From the NCBI RefSeq assembly GCF_900403705.1, contig NZ_OUNR01000001.1, positions 124,001-188,000 on the forward strand: a stretch of 64,000 nucleotides of DNA. The letters run 5' to 3'. Numbering within the stretch: position 1 is the stretch's first letter; each line of letters begins with the position of its first letter. Made by a program: the position numbers and the translations under genes. This document shows, in pieces, positions 17,466 to 26,895 of this stretch. Origin of the DNA: Nitrospira lenta (GTDB lineage Bacteria > Nitrospirota > Nitrospiria > Nitrospirales > Nitrospiraceae). A model generated the notes under the pieces. The model searched no databases and had not been told where the DNA came from. It saw only the letters and a program-made list of their open reading frames with translations.

Positions 17466-18323
17466 TCAGCGGACAACCAAGACCGAACAGGAACTGTGCT
17501 GCACCACGCGCGTGGATACGCTTCCCAACAAGACCCGCCCAATGGCGCCGAGGCCCTTAGCCCCAGTGACGATCAGATCTGCCTTATGGGCTTTGGCGAC
17601 TTTGAGAATCTCCTCGGCCGGCTTGCCCAGCTTAGGAGCCTCGTATACTTGAAACCCGGCCTTCGCCAGCTTGTCGGCATACCGCTGCACAACCGCCTTG
17701 CCCGCCTCCCGCACCTCTGGAAATTTGAGGAACGGCATGGCGTGCACGACGGTGACATTCACCGGTTGTTCTTCCGGCCCGTTCGGCTGCGGATTGATAT
17801 TCTTGAGGAGAAACCGAACCGCCTTGTCCGATGCCGCCGATCCATCGATCGCCAGCACAATCTGCTTGAGCGGACGAGCCGCCTCTTTCACAACAAGCAC
17901 CGAACAGGCCGCATGATGAATCGCATGAGTCGAGATGCTCCCCAGCATAAAACGGTCCAACGCGTCCAGACCTCGTGATCCGATCACCAATAACCCGACC
18001 CCTCGTGAGACATGCTTTGTGATCGTCGAGGCCACCGCGCCACGCTCCAGAGTGACCGTGCCACTGATGCCCAACGAAGAAAGGACGCTCTTCGACTCCG
18101 TCTTCGCAGCCTTCGCCGCCGCTTCCATGCGTTTCACTTCCTGCTGAATGTATCGCTCGGTTCCCACCAGTACCGGCTGAATCATGAACGGCGCCCGGAG
18201 GCTGGCCACATCCACCACATGCAAGACACGCAATACGGGCTTAGCCATCAGTGGAAGTTTCGCCGCCCATTCAATAGCCCATCGGCCGTACTTCGATCCA
18301 TCAGTCGCCACAAGCGCTTTCAT
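17466..18323 (-). CDS. Tandem universal stress protein (two UspA domains)
   Basis: A 285-residue protein with two Usp domains (about 1-145 and 150-285), each with the ATP-binding loop G-x2-G-x9-G-S (GSRGLDALDRFMLGS and GAKGLGAIGRVLLGS). Start at 18323 with GGAGG five bases upstream. Double Usp proteins bind ATP and take part in stress survival. It is the first of several Usp genes in 17-23 kb and at 57.4 kb. It is convergent with the phosphorelay operon. Confidence 0.92.
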   Translation of the reverse strand: MKALVATDGSKYGRWAIEWAAKLPLMAKPVLRVLHVVDVASLRAPFMIQPVLVGTERYIQQEVKRMEAAAKAAKTESKSVLSSLGISGTVTLERGAVASTITKHVSRGVGLLVIGSRGLDALDRFMLGSISTHAIHHAACSVLVVKEAARPLKQIVLAIDGSAASDKAVRFLLKNINPQPNGPEEQPVNVTVVHAMPFLKFPEVREAGKAVVQRYADKLAKAGFQVYEAPKLGKPAEEILKVAKAHKADLIVTGAKGLGAIGRVLLGSVSTRVVQHSSCSVLVVR

Positions 18324-18597
18324 AGGTCCTCCATCAGCCACACAATTAGACCGCCACTACCATTACGTTGAGAGCCCATCACCGCACATCATGTTCTGCG
18401 CGAATTCTCGCCGTGGAGCAAATGATCCAGCGCCGGATTGAGCGCCATCATGTAGACTCTCTGAATCGTCTAGCCCTACGACACGCCTCTCAGTTCAGCA
18501 AGCAGGCTCCGCGTGCTCTGTGCTATGCAGAAGATACACGAACCAAGAAGTCAAGGCGACGGGTGCGGCCTGCGCGAGACGCGCATGCGTCAGGAGA

Positions 18598-20004
18598 TCA
18601 CCGAGATCGCTCTGTGGAAGCGTCCTCACGACATACCTCATCAAGCCCAACATGCCCACGCAACACGTTATAGTCAAATGCCGACCGACCGATACGAGAC
18701 CAGCCCGGATCATTGCGTTCCATGTCATTCAACAGCCGGCCGACCTGTTCACGGCCTGCCACCGTCGTGGCGGCATGACGCGGCGTTGTGCCGGCCAGCG
18801 CCGGAGCCTCCTGATCGGTCCAATCCAGATAGACGCGTTCCAGAAATGCCTGCAACAACGTCGCATCTTGTTCTGGAGTCACAACGGCTCGCACCGGCTG
18901 CTCAGCATCAAGCTCTTCCTCACTCAGCGGGTGTGGCGGAGGAACGGTCGTTTCCCCCCTGAAATGAAGCGAAAACCCCAATGCAGACGCCAATTCGTGT
19001 TTCAGAGTATCCAGCCGTTCAGGCGAGTCCGTTTCCACCCACAGTTGGGTAGGCGTCAGGGTGAGACGACTGACGATACTCGTGTTGTCTGTCTCAGCCG
19101 AGCTTCGCTGAAACCACTGCATGCGCGCGCGCGATCCATCGACTGCGTCACTCGTTGCCGGATCAGCCTCCAGACCATTCATCCCGGCCAAGATCTCACG
19201 AAGAAACTTGAACTCCCGATGTTCGTAGAGCGCAAACGAGTACAAATACGGTTGCCCATCGGAATTGCAGTATTGGATTCCAGCTACGACCTTGAACAGC
19301 GCTCTCAGGCGCATCTGGGAATAGACCCAGAGCAACTCATGTCCGAATCGCTTGGCAAACTCATGCCAGTCCCCGAGCTCGAACGACCCAGCATTGATTT
19401 CCCGTCGGCGACGCAATGCGCAGACGGCATCGTACAAGGTCCGGCCTTCCTCAGGAGAGAGCAGCAATGCGCTCCCGCCGAGTACGACCTCGTTCGTTTG
19501 AGGATCACCGGGCTGTTGCACGAACCGGGTCAACAACACCTGACCGGTTTTGAATCCACGGCTGGAGTCACCACCTTGAACCTGATAGAGACGTCCGTTT
19601 CCTAAAGACCGACAAGTCCACTTCTCCGTGGCTTCGCTGTCTGGCAGGATTTCGACCAGATCCATATAGGAGTGTTTGAGCGGGTCCATCCAAGCCCGCT
19701 CTTCCTCAGGGATATGCTCGGTCACCACATCGCGCAACTGTTCGATCAGGGTGAGCTGACCGCCCTGGGGATAGTAGTCTGCATAGATCGTGAGTGTCGC
19801 GAGGTCGGCTTCCTGAGCAAACGGCGGCAGCGGCGCATTCCCGGCAAACTCAAAGTACGGGCGCAGCGCCTGGCGCAAGGCACGATCTCGTTCTGCCGCA
19901 AACATCGGTCCGAGGGACAGCGCCTCTAACCGAGCCATCAGGCCATCCAGCCCCGGCGGCAACGGCGCCCATACACCGGCTGTTGATTCATTCGCGAGCT
20001 TCAT
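18598..20004 (-). CDS. Large protein of unknown function with MbcA/ParS-like C-terminal segment
   Basis: A 468-residue soluble protein. The N-terminal half is Pro/Leu-rich and mixed. The C-terminal ~80 residues contain YLDWTDQEAPALAGTTPRHA then AGREQVGRLL, resembling the motif at the end of MbcA/ParS/Xre-type antitoxins and of some SEC-C proteins. I cannot name the whole protein. Its start overlaps the stop of the DUF2934 gene by 17 nt, and that gene follows a Usp gene, so it belongs to the stress operon that starts at 21618. A role in stress physiology is an inference from context. Confidence 0.72.
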   Translation of the reverse strand: MKLANESTAGVWAPLPPGLDGLMARLEALSLGPMFAAERDRALRQALRPYFEFAGNAPLPPFAQEADLATLTIYADYYPQGGQLTLIEQLRDVVTEHIPEEERAWMDPLKHSYMDLVEILPDSEATEKWTCRSLGNGRLYQVQGGDSSRGFKTGQVLLTRFVQQPGDPQTNEVVLGGSALLLSPEEGRTLYDAVCALRRRREINAGSFELGDWHEFAKRFGHELLWVYSQMRLRALFKVVAGIQYCNSDGQPYLYSFALYEHREFKFLREILAGMNGLEADPATSDAVDGSRARMQWFQRSSAETDNTSIVSRLTLTPTQLWVETDSPERLDTLKHELASALGFSLHFRGETTVPPPHPLSEEELDAEQPVRAVVTPEQDATLLQAFLERVYLDWTDQEAPALAGTTPRHAATTVAGREQVGRLLNDMERNDPGWSRIGRSAFDYNVLRGHVGLDEVCREDASTERSR

Positions 20005-20203
20005 GAATCTCTTCCGTCACAATCGTTTCCGCATCAAGCCAGTCTTCGAGGTCTCGCCCATCTCGGCAACCACGCTCATGCCACAATTCATAGGCCTTCA
20101 CGGCGATACGATCCCTCATGCCATCGGGCAATTCGATCGGATTGTCCGCGCGAGACAGTCGGCTGGTCGGTGGAGTCTTTCGCGTGCGGATCACGGTCGC
20201 CAT
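19988..20203 (-). CDS. DUF2934 domain protein
   Basis: A 71-residue protein whose C-terminal half, RDRIAVKAYELWHERG followed by GRDLEDWLDAE, is the DUF2934 signature. These small proteins are common in bacteria with many stress genes; no biochemical role is known to me. The ATG at 20203 has GGGAG about 10 nt upstream. It lies 30 nt after a tandem Usp gene and overlaps the next gene. Confidence 0.85.
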   Translation of the reverse strand: MATVIRTRKTPPTSRLSRADNPIELPDGMRDRIAVKAYELWHERGCRDGRDLEDWLDAETIVTEEIHEARE

Positions 20204-20233
20204 AGTCGTTCTCCCTGGTGAAAGACTGGACAC

Positions 20234-21193
20234 TTACATGGACATGTCGGGCAATACCCGGCGGTGCCCCGACCCAAACTTCGGGCTGCGTACCGTGAGC
20301 ACGGGACAACGAGACTGACGCAGCACCGCCTCCGCCACACTCCCGCTCAACGCATGGGACAGCCCTCGGCGCCCATGCGTTCCCATCACGATCAGATCGG
20401 CCTGAATCGTTCTCGCACTATCGAGGATCGACTCAAACGGAGTCCCTCCGCGCACCTGCGATACGGCTTGAATCTTAGCCTCAACCAGTGCCCGCGTCAT
20501 ATCATCTAAGCGGGCCGTCAACCGTTCCCGCATCTCCTCCCGCTTCGCGCTATGCAAAAGCGTGAAGTCCAACCCATAGGAGACAGGCTCCAGTACGTGC
20601 AGGAGTGTCACGGATGCGCGATGGCGCTGAGCCATAAGTGCGGCATACTCCACGGCGTCGAGGGAGCAATCTGAGAAATCGACCGGGACCAGAATTCGAT
20701 TGAGGCTAATTCCCCCACACGACCCCGCCTCCGCTGAATACACCTCATCAGGATCCATACGCACGGTGAGCACCGGACAGGACGCCGTGCGAATGACTCG
20801 CTCTGCGGTGCTTCCAAGTAGCACATGCGCCAGCCCGGACTTGCCTTTCGTCCCGACAACCACGAGATCTGAATCCTCGGCTTTCACAGCCGCCAAGACC
20901 TCCTCACAAGGGATCCCCGTGGCAATGCGGGTATGCAACGCAATCCCGCGAGATGATGCCCGCGCCTTCAGCTCCACCAACTGTTTCGCCCCAGCCTTCA
21001 TGAGCTCGCTGAGATAGACCTGATTGACGGGATACTCCGGATTAATGCCGGGGGGGAACTCCAGCACCGTAAGCACAGTCAGCGTGGCCCGCCATGTGGC
21101 AGCCAGACAACAGGCGTACTCCTCGGCCCGCAGCGCCCACTTGGAAAAATCGGTCGCCAGGAAGACGCGTGGGCTGTCAGTCTCTCCGCTCAC
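20234..21193 (-). CDS. Tandem universal stress protein
   Basis: A 319-residue double Usp. Domain 1 (about 8-155) has VVGTKGKSGLAHVLLGSTAE and domain 2 (about 165-310) has VMGTHGRRGLSHALSGSVAE, both intact ATP loops. The GTG start at 21193 overlaps the TGA of the cupredoxin gene, with GGAGG just upstream; the longer frame to 21289 would lie inside that gene. It is in an operon with the cupredoxin, DUF2934 and the 468-residue protein. Confidence 0.9.
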   Translation of the reverse strand: MSGETDSPRVFLATDFSKWALRAEEYACCLAATWRATLTVLTVLEFPPGINPEYPVNQVYLSELMKAGAKQLVELKARASSRGIALHTRIATGIPCEEVLAAVKAEDSDLVVVGTKGKSGLAHVLLGSTAERVIRTASCPVLTVRMDPDEVYSAEAGSCGGISLNRILVPVDFSDCSLDAVEYAALMAQRHRASVTLLHVLEPVSYGLDFTLLHSAKREEMRERLTARLDDMTRALVEAKIQAVSQVRGGTPFESILDSARTIQADLIVMGTHGRRGLSHALSGSVAEAVLRQSRCPVLTVRSPKFGSGHRRVLPDMSM

Positions 21194-21618
21194 ACCGCCT
21201 CCACATTCAAGAGAAGAAGTTCCCCGTTCATGTTCGGATGGATCGAGCACCGGAATTCGTGACGGCCTGGGCGGGACATATTGAACCACACCCCCGCATC
21301 CCGCTTGGCATCAAGGATGATCCCCCCGACCCCGCGCCCATAGACAATCACACCGTCTTTCTCCACCTGCGTCGGAATCCCTTCAAACATGGTTGAACTG
21401 AAATCGTGGCGCTCCGCATCCTCATTCGTAATCCTGATCACGGTTGCCACACCAAGCCGGAGCGTACTTTGCTTTGTCACAAACTTGAAATCCTTGATGG
21501 TGACGTCCACGACCTGTTCAGATTGCGACCAGAGCGGAAAATCTGCTCCACTCCACAAACCCCACGTTACCCCCAACACGGTCGCCCATCCCCACATCCG
21601 CCCTCTCTGCGTTCTCAT
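21190..21618 (-). CDS. Exported cupredoxin-like protein
   Basis: A 142-residue protein with an N-terminal signal sequence (about 1-30) and a cupredoxin fold. Candidate type-1 copper ligands are His71 (ERHDF), Cys124, His127 and Met130 in FRCSIHPNMNGE. Unlike the protein at 7448 the C-x2-H-x2-M spacing is the compact plastocyanin/amicyanin-like form. GGAGG lies upstream of its ATG. It heads the stress operon running to 18598 and is likely periplasmic. Confidence 0.85.
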   Translation of the reverse strand: MRTQRGRMWGWATVLGVTWGLWSGADFPLWSQSEQVVDVTIKDFKFVTKQSTLRLGVATVIRITNEDAERHDFSSTMFEGIPTQVEKDGVIVYGRGVGGIILDAKRDAGVWFNMSRPGRHEFRCSIHPNMNGELLLLNVEAV

Positions 21619-21652
21619 CGTGACACACCTCCTTGGTTGCAGATTGTTGTGA

Positions 21653-21877
21653 TCATCGAGCCTTCACTGACAAAGGCACCGTCAGCACCGGACAACCCGC
21701 CGTCCGCACGACCTTTTCCGCCGTGCTGCCAAAGAATATCTTATCAACGCTTCCCGACCGTCCTCCGTAACTACCCATGACGACGAGATCGACCTTTTCG
21801 CCCCGGGCGATCTTTGCAATCTCCACAAGCGGCGCGCCCTCTAATACCATTCGTTTCACCGCAATCCCGATCGCCAC
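21653..21877 (-). pseudogene. Truncated universal stress protein (C-terminal half only)
   Basis: The frame encodes only the second half of a Usp domain: EIAKIARGEKVDLVVMG, ATP loop GSYGGRSGSVDKIFFGSTAE and the ending CPVLTVPL. An in-frame TAG stands directly before the GTG at 21877. The region upstream shows no Usp N-terminus in any frame I could follow. It is therefore likely a decayed copy among the neighbouring intact Usp genes. Confidence 0.75.
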
Positions 21878-22352
21878 CTATCGGCTCGATAGACTTCTCT
21901 TGATCTATCAGCAAGGCCAATGCCACTGGATCGAGAAAGACATGCCGCGGTTGACCCGCATAGAAACAACAGCTTGCTCACCTCTAGCCATTACGCGGCT
22001 GCCGCCCCTTCACAACTCCCTCGCACGTGGGGGAGGCCTGCTACAGTGCCGCAGCCCTTCTTGGGGCAGAAGGCAACAGCTGCTGTTCCCGGTAAAGAGT
22101 GATGGCCGGAGACCGAAGAGTTCACTCGGAGCAAAACCCTTTTGCCCCTTGTGCTTTCACCTCACTTTTCTCTTTCGCAATCTGAAATACCGAAACGGCA
22201 TTGGACTTGCTGCCCCTCTCAAGTAAGAGGACGCAACGATGACACACACGTACTGAATTCTCGCGGGAGCAATGGTGCCGGATGCGGAGGTCGGCGTGTA
22301 TCGCCGCTTCTTCTGTTCAACAGATCGTCACTGAGCAACAGAAAGGTCACCG
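21878..22352. other. Intergenic region, no intact gene
   Basis: 475 bp between the broken Usp and the next Usp gene. Short frames exist but none looks like protein. Probably the eroded N-terminal part and old promoter of the Usp remnant plus the leader of the gene at 22353, whose AAAGGT ribosome site lies at the right end. Confidence 0.5.
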
Positions 22353-23216
22353 ATGAAACTGCTGTTGGCCATTGATGGATCGGACCAATCGTATGAAGCG
22401 GTCCGTGCACTGAAGTGCCTGTCTCGCGCTAAAGAATTGCATATCCTGCACGTTCTGGATGTCCCGTCACCGACCTACCCGATGATGGTGCCGGAAGTAG
22501 CACTTGAGCTATCCACGACTATTGAACGTACAATGCATGAAGATGGCGCACGATTGCTGGATCGGATTGTGTCGCTCCTGCCGATGGATTCTGGTCCTGT
22601 AACCAAACACTTGGAAGTCGGCTCACCGACCGATCGGATCGTGGAGTATGCGAAGCAGCATCAGATCGACCTCATTCTTGTCGGAGCGCGCGGGCTTGGG
22701 CCGATCAAGGAACGAGTGATCGGCAGTGTCTCCCATCGGGTGCTCACCTTTTCCCAAAACGCCGTCCTGATCCTGCCGAACTTTGTGAAGTCTCTAAAGC
22801 AGGTGCTGCTGCCGCTGCAGGGATCTCAAGACGCCGAGCGAGCGCTCTTGTTTCTGCGACAGCATCCATTCCGGGAAGCGGTCACGATCACTGTACTCAC
22901 AGTACTCCCGCCGACCAGGCCGCCCTGGCCGGTCGACGCTGTGGCAGAAAGGGAAATGGAAGGTCAGGCGCTCCGGAGCGTCGAGACTTTCATTAACTCT
23001 GTGGCGGAGGATCTGAGTCGCATGGGCTATAGCTCTCAGGCGAAATCAACCGTGGGTATTCCGGTCGAAGCGATTCTCCAAGAGGCCGAGGCCATCAGTG
23101 CGGATCTTCTGGTAATGGGATCTCGCGGCCGACACGGGCTGAGCCGGATGGTGCTCGGCAGCGTCGCGCACGCCATCCTTCATCATGCGCAATATCCACT
23201 GCTGGTCTTTCACTAA
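22353..23216 (+). CDS. Tandem universal stress protein
   Basis: A 287-residue double Usp starting MKLLLAIDGSDQS. The ATP loop in the first domain is degenerate (GARGLGPIKERVIGSVSH) and in the second is intact (GSRGRHGLSRMVLGSVAH). The gene opens a plus-strand pair with the cytochrome at 23386. Together with 17466, 20234 and the fragment at 21653 it shows repeated local expansion of the Usp family. Confidence 0.92.
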   Translation: MKLLLAIDGSDQSYEAVRALKCLSRAKELHILHVLDVPSPTYPMMVPEVALELSTTIERTMHEDGARLLDRIVSLLPMDSGPVTKHLEVGSPTDRIVEYAKQHQIDLILVGARGLGPIKERVIGSVSHRVLTFSQNAVLILPNFVKSLKQVLLPLQGSQDAERALLFLRQHPFREAVTITVLTVLPPTRPPWPVDAVAEREMEGQALRSVETFINSVAEDLSRMGYSSQAKSTVGIPVEAILQEAEAISADLLVMGSRGRHGLSRMVLGSVAHAILHHAQYPLLVFH

Positions 23217-23385
23217 CGGAGCCAGTGCTGGTATGCGATTGCACCTATCTTGATTGCGGCAAGGATTTACTGATCATGACGCCCCTGAAAGAGCACCCAC
23301 GCGGTGAATTGCACGGTCCGTCCTATGGCAGTACGAAGCTACAACTACTCACCTCACTCATTGCCACCACCACGAAGAGTTGTTG

Positions 23386-23751
23386 ATGCACAAGACTTCT
23401 CGAACGCTCGCATTCACAGCCGCGGCCATCCTCCTCATTCGGACGCTGGCGGTTGCCGACCAGGATGTTCCCGCCGACCTGCCCAGCGGCAAGGCGCTGT
23501 ATCAGCATCACTGCGCAACCTGCCACGGCCAGACTGGCTGGGGAGATGGTCCTAACGCGACCTTGCTCAGGGTCGCGCCAGCCAACTTTCATCAATTTCG
23601 ATCGTTTCTGAAATCCGATGAAGAGCTGCTGCGTATGATCGAACACGGAATCGTCTTCAGTCCCATGCATGCCTGGACCGGCAACTTGACCGAGAGACAA
23701 ATGATCGATGTATTGGCCTATCTTCGGCTACTCTCTCAGCAAGAGCAGTGA
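23386..23751 (+). CDS. Exported mono-haem cytochrome c
   Basis: A 121-residue protein with a signal peptide (about 1-24) and one CxxCH haem site (CATCH, Cys43-His47). Met in SPMHAWTG is the likely sixth ligand. The layout is a class-I cytochrome of the small electron-carrier type (cytochrome_CBB3 family). The ATG at 23386 follows a weak ribosome site; a TTG two codons earlier is possible. It lies 170 nt after the Usp gene. Confidence 0.9.
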   Translation: MHKTSRTLAFTAAAILLIRTLAVADQDVPADLPSGKALYQHHCATCHGQTGWGDGPNATLLRVAPANFHQFRSFLKSDEELLRMIEHGIVFSPMHAWTGNLTERQMIDVLAYLRLLSQQEQ

Positions 23752-23974
23752 CAAAGAATGCGGAACCTAAGAAATAGCGCGATGACCCTGGAGTAAGAAA
23801 ATACCGCTGGCGGAGGAAGGAGTCGAGGCATCGTCCGGCGTAATGAAATCAGGCCTGAGCCTGAGATAGTTATAGATTGAAAATGCCACCTAAGAACTCC
23901 AGCCGACACCGCCCTACAATTCTCGCGATGCCGAACGTGCCGCGCCGGAGCTCCAATGCCTAACAAATACCCGA

Positions 23975-24154
23975 TTAGGCAGCGGCGGTTTCAACTTCTT
24001 TCGCAGCTTTGGCAGCCAAACTACTTTTACGATTGTTGGAGATCGTCCGATCAATGATTGCTCCACAATTGACACACTTCCAAGCATAGAACACCAGAAA
24101 GAAATCCGAGAAACGTTCCAACATCATCAAGCCTTTGCATTTCGGACAACCCAT
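23975..24154 (-). CDS. Small zinc-ribbon protein
   Basis: A 59-residue protein with CPKC (about 3-6) and CVNC (about 27-30), a clear four-cysteine zinc ribbon, separated by an aromatic-rich strand region, then a Lys/Ala-rich tail. GGGGAGGAAATAATC precedes the ATG at 24154, so the longer frame to 24220 is rejected. The gene is lower in GC than its neighbours. Function unknown; similar small ribbons may regulate transcription or translation. Confidence 0.78.
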   Translation of the reverse strand: MGCPKCKGLMMLERFSDFFLVFYAWKCVNCGAIIDRTISNNRKSSLAAKAAKEVETAAA

Positions 24155-25209
24155 GATTATTTCCTCCCCAGGTGAAAGTTGATGTATGCCAAAGGGGATG
24201 AGCAAGTTATGATCCAGCACTACATATTTATATTTATCAATAGCTTATAAAATTAAATGCATAAAATTGTCTCTGTGGAGACTACTTACATGCACATTAT
24301 TGTACAAATTGTCGCATTTATACGATGTGCGTAGCTCACGACATCATTTCCTGATGAATCTTTGTCAAAATCATCTTCCTCCAAGGAACCTTCTAAGAGA
24401 AATACTCACGTTGGTCATTCATGACATTCAATATATTTCAATCACTTATTACTCATATTCAAATAGAACAAAAATGAACGGGCGCGGGATATCGGATGGG
24501 TAGACAATCCTTACGAAGAACCGCATTAAACAGATTCGACAGCAATTTCTGGATATGAATCGGCAAGGCCTCCGAACGCACAGCCTGGCAGTTCATGATT
24601 GCAGCGAGACCATCAGGATCGGCATGGGACAGAGCGCAGAAATGACGTCCTTTGGCATGTTGGACTTCACCGATCCTGCGAAGCCCAACACGCCTTAAAC
24701 CATCCCATTCTTACAGAAACTGGGCGAGTTGCTCAAAATCATCACAGACAATCATCTCCTAACCACCCACGCCAACTAATCGGGTTAGACCACCAACGGC
24801 TCTTGACCGGGAAGATCTTCGCCGCAGGCCCGACGAAGCCCAACGCAAGCGCGCAAATACCATCAATCTGATTCCAGATGATGGCCGTTTTCACCGACAC
24901 ATCAGGAACGCCACAGCACTTGCCACTGTCGCCGTGGTGTCAATCCCGCTATAACTTCTGATACTCCTCACTGCCAACTTCGCCGGGTACACTCTCACCG
25001 CCGAGCAGGTCAGGGAATACGTCTACAGACCGACCCCAATCTCATGAACTCACGAACCAGCCCAGGCTCCGCACGTCACGAATCCAACCAAGCTTACTGC
25101 TCCAATCACACCCGCTGCGGTCTATCGTGTCCGGTTTGCACTCATATATATCGAATAGTATATTGCTCGACCATTGCCTTTTTCTCCTACGGGCCGGAGG
25201 TGCGTCTTC
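24155..25209. other. AT-richer decayed region without intact genes
   Basis: About 1 kb with a marked drop in GC from 24200 to 24480. The middle contains the broken reading frame listed separately (24504-24779). Further scraps of protein-like sequence follow (for example FAGYTLTAEQVREYVY near 24985-25035) but no open frame. I see no transposase, terminal repeats or tRNA. It looks like eroded foreign or duplicated DNA. Confidence 0.55.
24504..24779 (+). pseudogene. Remnant reading frame interrupted by an in-frame stop
   Basis: One frame reads as plausible protein for about 91 codons: RIKQIRQQFLDMNRQ, ETIRIGMGQSAEMTSFGMLD, then TAA at 24696-24698, then TIPFLQKLGELLKIITDN and a TAA at 24777. An in-frame TAG lies directly upstream at 24501. 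The continuity across the internal stop suggests a nonsense mutation in a former gene. I do not recognise the family. Confidence 0.45.
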
Positions 25210-26895
25210 ATGAGACACTCAGTTCACTCCTATATCCTGAGCATATTTCTGCTGTCCTTCCTGCTACAACCGGGATATGCGGCCACACCGACCATTCTTT
25301 CCTCACCCCTACCCGCGCAGTCAGCGGGCGCACCGGTTACATTCGAAGAAACAGCTCTCTTTGAACTCTACGACCACATGGGTCCGTTCACGCCTCAGGA
25401 TCGAGCCCACGCCGTATCCAAACGCCTAACCCAACTGGCGAAAGACTCCCTTACTCCTATCTACCCCGTTACAGCAGTGGATCGGGGAACCACCAGCGAA
25501 CTCGTCCATGGCGACATGGTGGTCATGACCGTGACCGATCTCGACGCACAGCCAACGGCAAAAAAACGGCAAGACCTGGCCAATGAGTATGCCCACATAG
25601 TTCAAGAAGCCTTGACGCGTTCCCGAGACCAGGTGACCGAACGCGCGTTTATCGTGAATGTTGCCTGGGCCGCCGCTGACACGATCGTCATGCTGCTCCT
25701 CCTCGTGCTCTTCCACAAAACTTTCCCGACGGTGTACGCAAAAATCGAGAGCTGGAAGGGCACCCTCATCCAATCGATTAAGGTCCAACATGTCGAGTTG
25801 CTGTCCGCCGGTCAAATAACCGCGGGTCTCACCGCCGTAATTCGAGCAATTCGCGTCGCTGCCGTGCTGGTCCTGCTGTACATCTATCTGACCACCGTGC
25901 TCGGCATTTTCCCCTGGACCCGCGGTATCTCAGCCGTCCTGTTCGGGGCCGTACTCAAGACGTTCAGCACCATCGGGGACGCGTTTGCCACGTACATCCC
26001 GAACATCGTCTCCATCATTATTATTGCCATCGTCACCCGCTACATCATTAAGCTGATCCGCCTTCTCTTTACGGGAATTGAGCGGGGCGCCATCACGCTG
26101 ACAGAATTCAATCGGGAGTGGGCACAACCGACCTACAAGATCGTCCGGTTTCTCGTCATCGTGTTCGCTGCCATCGCCATCTTCCCCTATATCCCCGGTT
26201 CCCAGTCGGAAGGGTTTCGAGGCATCTCAGTGTTCTTGGGACTCCTGCTCTCGCTAGGCTCCGCCGTCTCAATCAGCAATGTCATTGCGGGCGTGGTGCT
26301 GACCTACATGCATCCGTTTCGCCTCGGCGACCGGGTCAAAGTAGCCGACACAATCGGCGACGTGATTGAAACCGGGTTACTCGTGACGCGCATCCGAACC
26401 ATCAAGAACGTGGATATCACCATCCCAAACTCGTTGGTCCTCGGCAATCACCTGATCAACTTCAGCTCGTCGGCAAAGGAACTCGGCCTGATTCTGCACA
26501 CAACCATTTCAATCGGCTACGACGTGCCATGGAAAAAGATCCATGAGCTCTTAATCGAAGCCGCGCGGGCAACGACCCATATTCTTCCTGAACCCTCGCC
26601 GTTTGTCTTCCAAACCAGCCTCGACGACTTCTATGTGACCTATGAAATCAACGCCCACACCACCCAACCAAATCTGATGGCCTCCATCTATGCAGAATTG
26701 CACCAGCACATCCAAGACCGGTTCAACGAAGCCGGCATCGAGATTATGTCACCGCATTTCACCCAGGTTCGCGACGGAAATAAATCGACGATTCCTGACG
26801 CATACCTTCCCTCGGACTATCACGTGCCGGGACTCAGAATTTGGCCTATTTCCACAAACGAGCCCACTACGGGGAACAGCGGCAGCAAGCCGTGA
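25210..26895 (+). CDS. Large MscS-family mechanosensitive ion channel
   Basis: A 561-residue protein. It has a signal peptide (about 1-25), a periplasmic region (about 25-150), several membrane segments (about 150-390), and the MscS pore and beta domain (VSISNVIAGVVLTYMHPFRLGDRVKVAD; IPNSLVLGNHLINFS). A C-terminal alpha/beta domain completes it. It opens under membrane tension to release solutes. The ATG at 25210 has GGAGGTGCGTC upstream and gives a clean signal peptide. Its TGA overlaps the GTG of the porin gene, so the two are coupled. A second, cNMP-binding MscS lies at 49475. Confidence 0.93.
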   Translation: MRHSVHSYILSIFLLSFLLQPGYAATPTILSSPLPAQSAGAPVTFEETALFELYDHMGPFTPQDRAHAVSKRLTQLAKDSLTPIYPVTAVDRGTTSELVHGDMVVMTVTDLDAQPTAKKRQDLANEYAHIVQEALTRSRDQVTERAFIVNVAWAAADTIVMLLLLVLFHKTFPTVYAKIESWKGTLIQSIKVQHVELLSAGQITAGLTAVIRAIRVAAVLVLLYIYLTTVLGIFPWTRGISAVLFGAVLKTFSTIGDAFATYIPNIVSIIIIAIVTRYIIKLIRLLFTGIERGAITLTEFNREWAQPTYKIVRFLVIVFAAIAIFPYIPGSQSEGFRGISVFLGLLLSLGSAVSISNVIAGVVLTYMHPFRLGDRVKVADTIGDVIETGLLVTRIRTIKNVDITIPNSLVLGNHLINFSSSAKELGLILHTTISIGYDVPWKKIHELLIEAARATTHILPEPSPFVFQTSLDDFYVTYEINAHTTQPNLMASIYAELHQHIQDRFNEAGIEIMSPHFTQVRDGNKSTIPDAYLPSDYHVPGLRIWPISTNEPTTGNSGSKP

